A DNA stretch of 29,888 nucleotides from Acanthaster planci (taxonomy: Eukaryota > Echinodermata > Asteroidea > Valvatida > Acanthasteridae): assembly GCF_001949145.1 (NCBI RefSeq), contig NW_019091361.1, positions 451,551-481,438 on the forward strand, written 5' to 3'. Below, piece after piece: positions 29,462-29,888 of the stretch (position 1 is its first letter; each line of letters opens with the position of its first letter). The translations under genes and the position numbers were made by a program. The notes beneath the pieces are model-generated. The model searched no databases. It had not been told where the DNA came from and saw only the letters and a list, made by a program, of their open reading frames with translations.

Positions 29462-29888
29462 CTCCTTGAAGAGAGAGTATGTAGAGTGTTACATCTACCA
29501 GCAATTGGTGGTTTTAAATTTGTTTCTGATCATCAATTTGTTTCTGATCATCATTTCAAACACAATTCAAATTGTGATTACTGAAGTGAACATGACCGTG
29601 TGACATGAAGAGGAACAACATTGTAACACAGTGAATATTTTCGGCAGTGGTTCTAGAGGAATCTGCTACTGAGCTCCTTTGCTATAGTTAAAGAAAGACT
29701 GTGATTGGACGTTTGAATTGTACATTTACTTTTTGGTAAGTTACATTTATAATGAACCATGCATTTCAGCTTTGAATACCTTCATGGATCAAGGATTGAA
29801 ATTCCCTTGTGAATGAAATATATCTTTGCGATTGTTCAAAGATTTTTATTTTCTCTGACAGGTAACTGGAATGGTCAAAGCTCAGTTT

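Noticed and set aside
29840-29888. A further exon after tttctctgacag at 29861
   Set aside because: The acceptor looks good, but only 27 bases follow before the window ends, and the gene already has a stop and poly(A) signals.

Overview
The window looks like nuclear DNA from a marine invertebrate animal. The evidence is an AT-rich, intron-bearing gene with canonical GT/AG splice sites, long intergenic DNA, mobile elements of types common in such genomes (DIRS, Penelope-like, hAT-like MITE, foldback), and frequent ACATGT/TACATGTA palindromes. An echinoderm, hemichordate, amphioxus or mollusc would all fit; the sequence does not let me choose.

Layout. Positions 1-2890 hold no convincing gene, apart from a possible micro-exon at 201-233. 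At 2895-3226 lies a decayed fragment of a Penelope-like reverse transcriptase. From 3316 to 8327 there is a nested mobile-element complex. An originally ~0.9 kb foldback element has long inverted arms built of ~53-bp subrepeats. A 4.1 kb DIRS-type retrotransposon (3355-7482, coding on the minus strand) has inserted into its left arm. The DIRS copy keeps its inverted terminal repeats and internal complementary region. Its Gag, RT/RNase H and tyrosine recombinase are broken by a stop codon, several frameshifts and an internal deletion. Positions 8362-11230 hold hairpins, an 800-bp hAT-like MITE (9270-10069) and a degenerate TTCAAC-rich tandem array. Positions 11230-14080 show nothing coding.

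The main object is one plus-strand gene with 13 recognisable coding exons (14653-28316). Phases agree at every junction, and the exons sum to 4797 nt, or 1598 codons plus stop. Its order is: a divergent Rel-homology DNA-binding domain (exons 1-4), a Rel/IPT dimerisation domain (exons 5-7), a basic linker, a degenerate protein-kinase-like domain, an acidic Ser-rich linker, then ZU5, UPA and death domains and a Ser-rich tail. NF-kB p105/p100 have a Rel domain followed by ankyrin repeats and a death domain. UNC5, PIDD and ankyrins carry ZU5-UPA-death. I know of no described protein combining a Rel domain and a pseudokinase with ZU5-UPA-death, so this is the best candidate in the window for an undescribed system. 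A plausible reading, which is inference, is an NF-kB-like factor whose C-terminal ZU5-UPA-death block replaces the ankyrin-repeat inhibitor. Several canonical residues (Rel recognition loop, kinase HRD and DFG) are lost, and an HF-Cys sits at the end of the ZU5 region where PIDD-type proteins cleave themselves.
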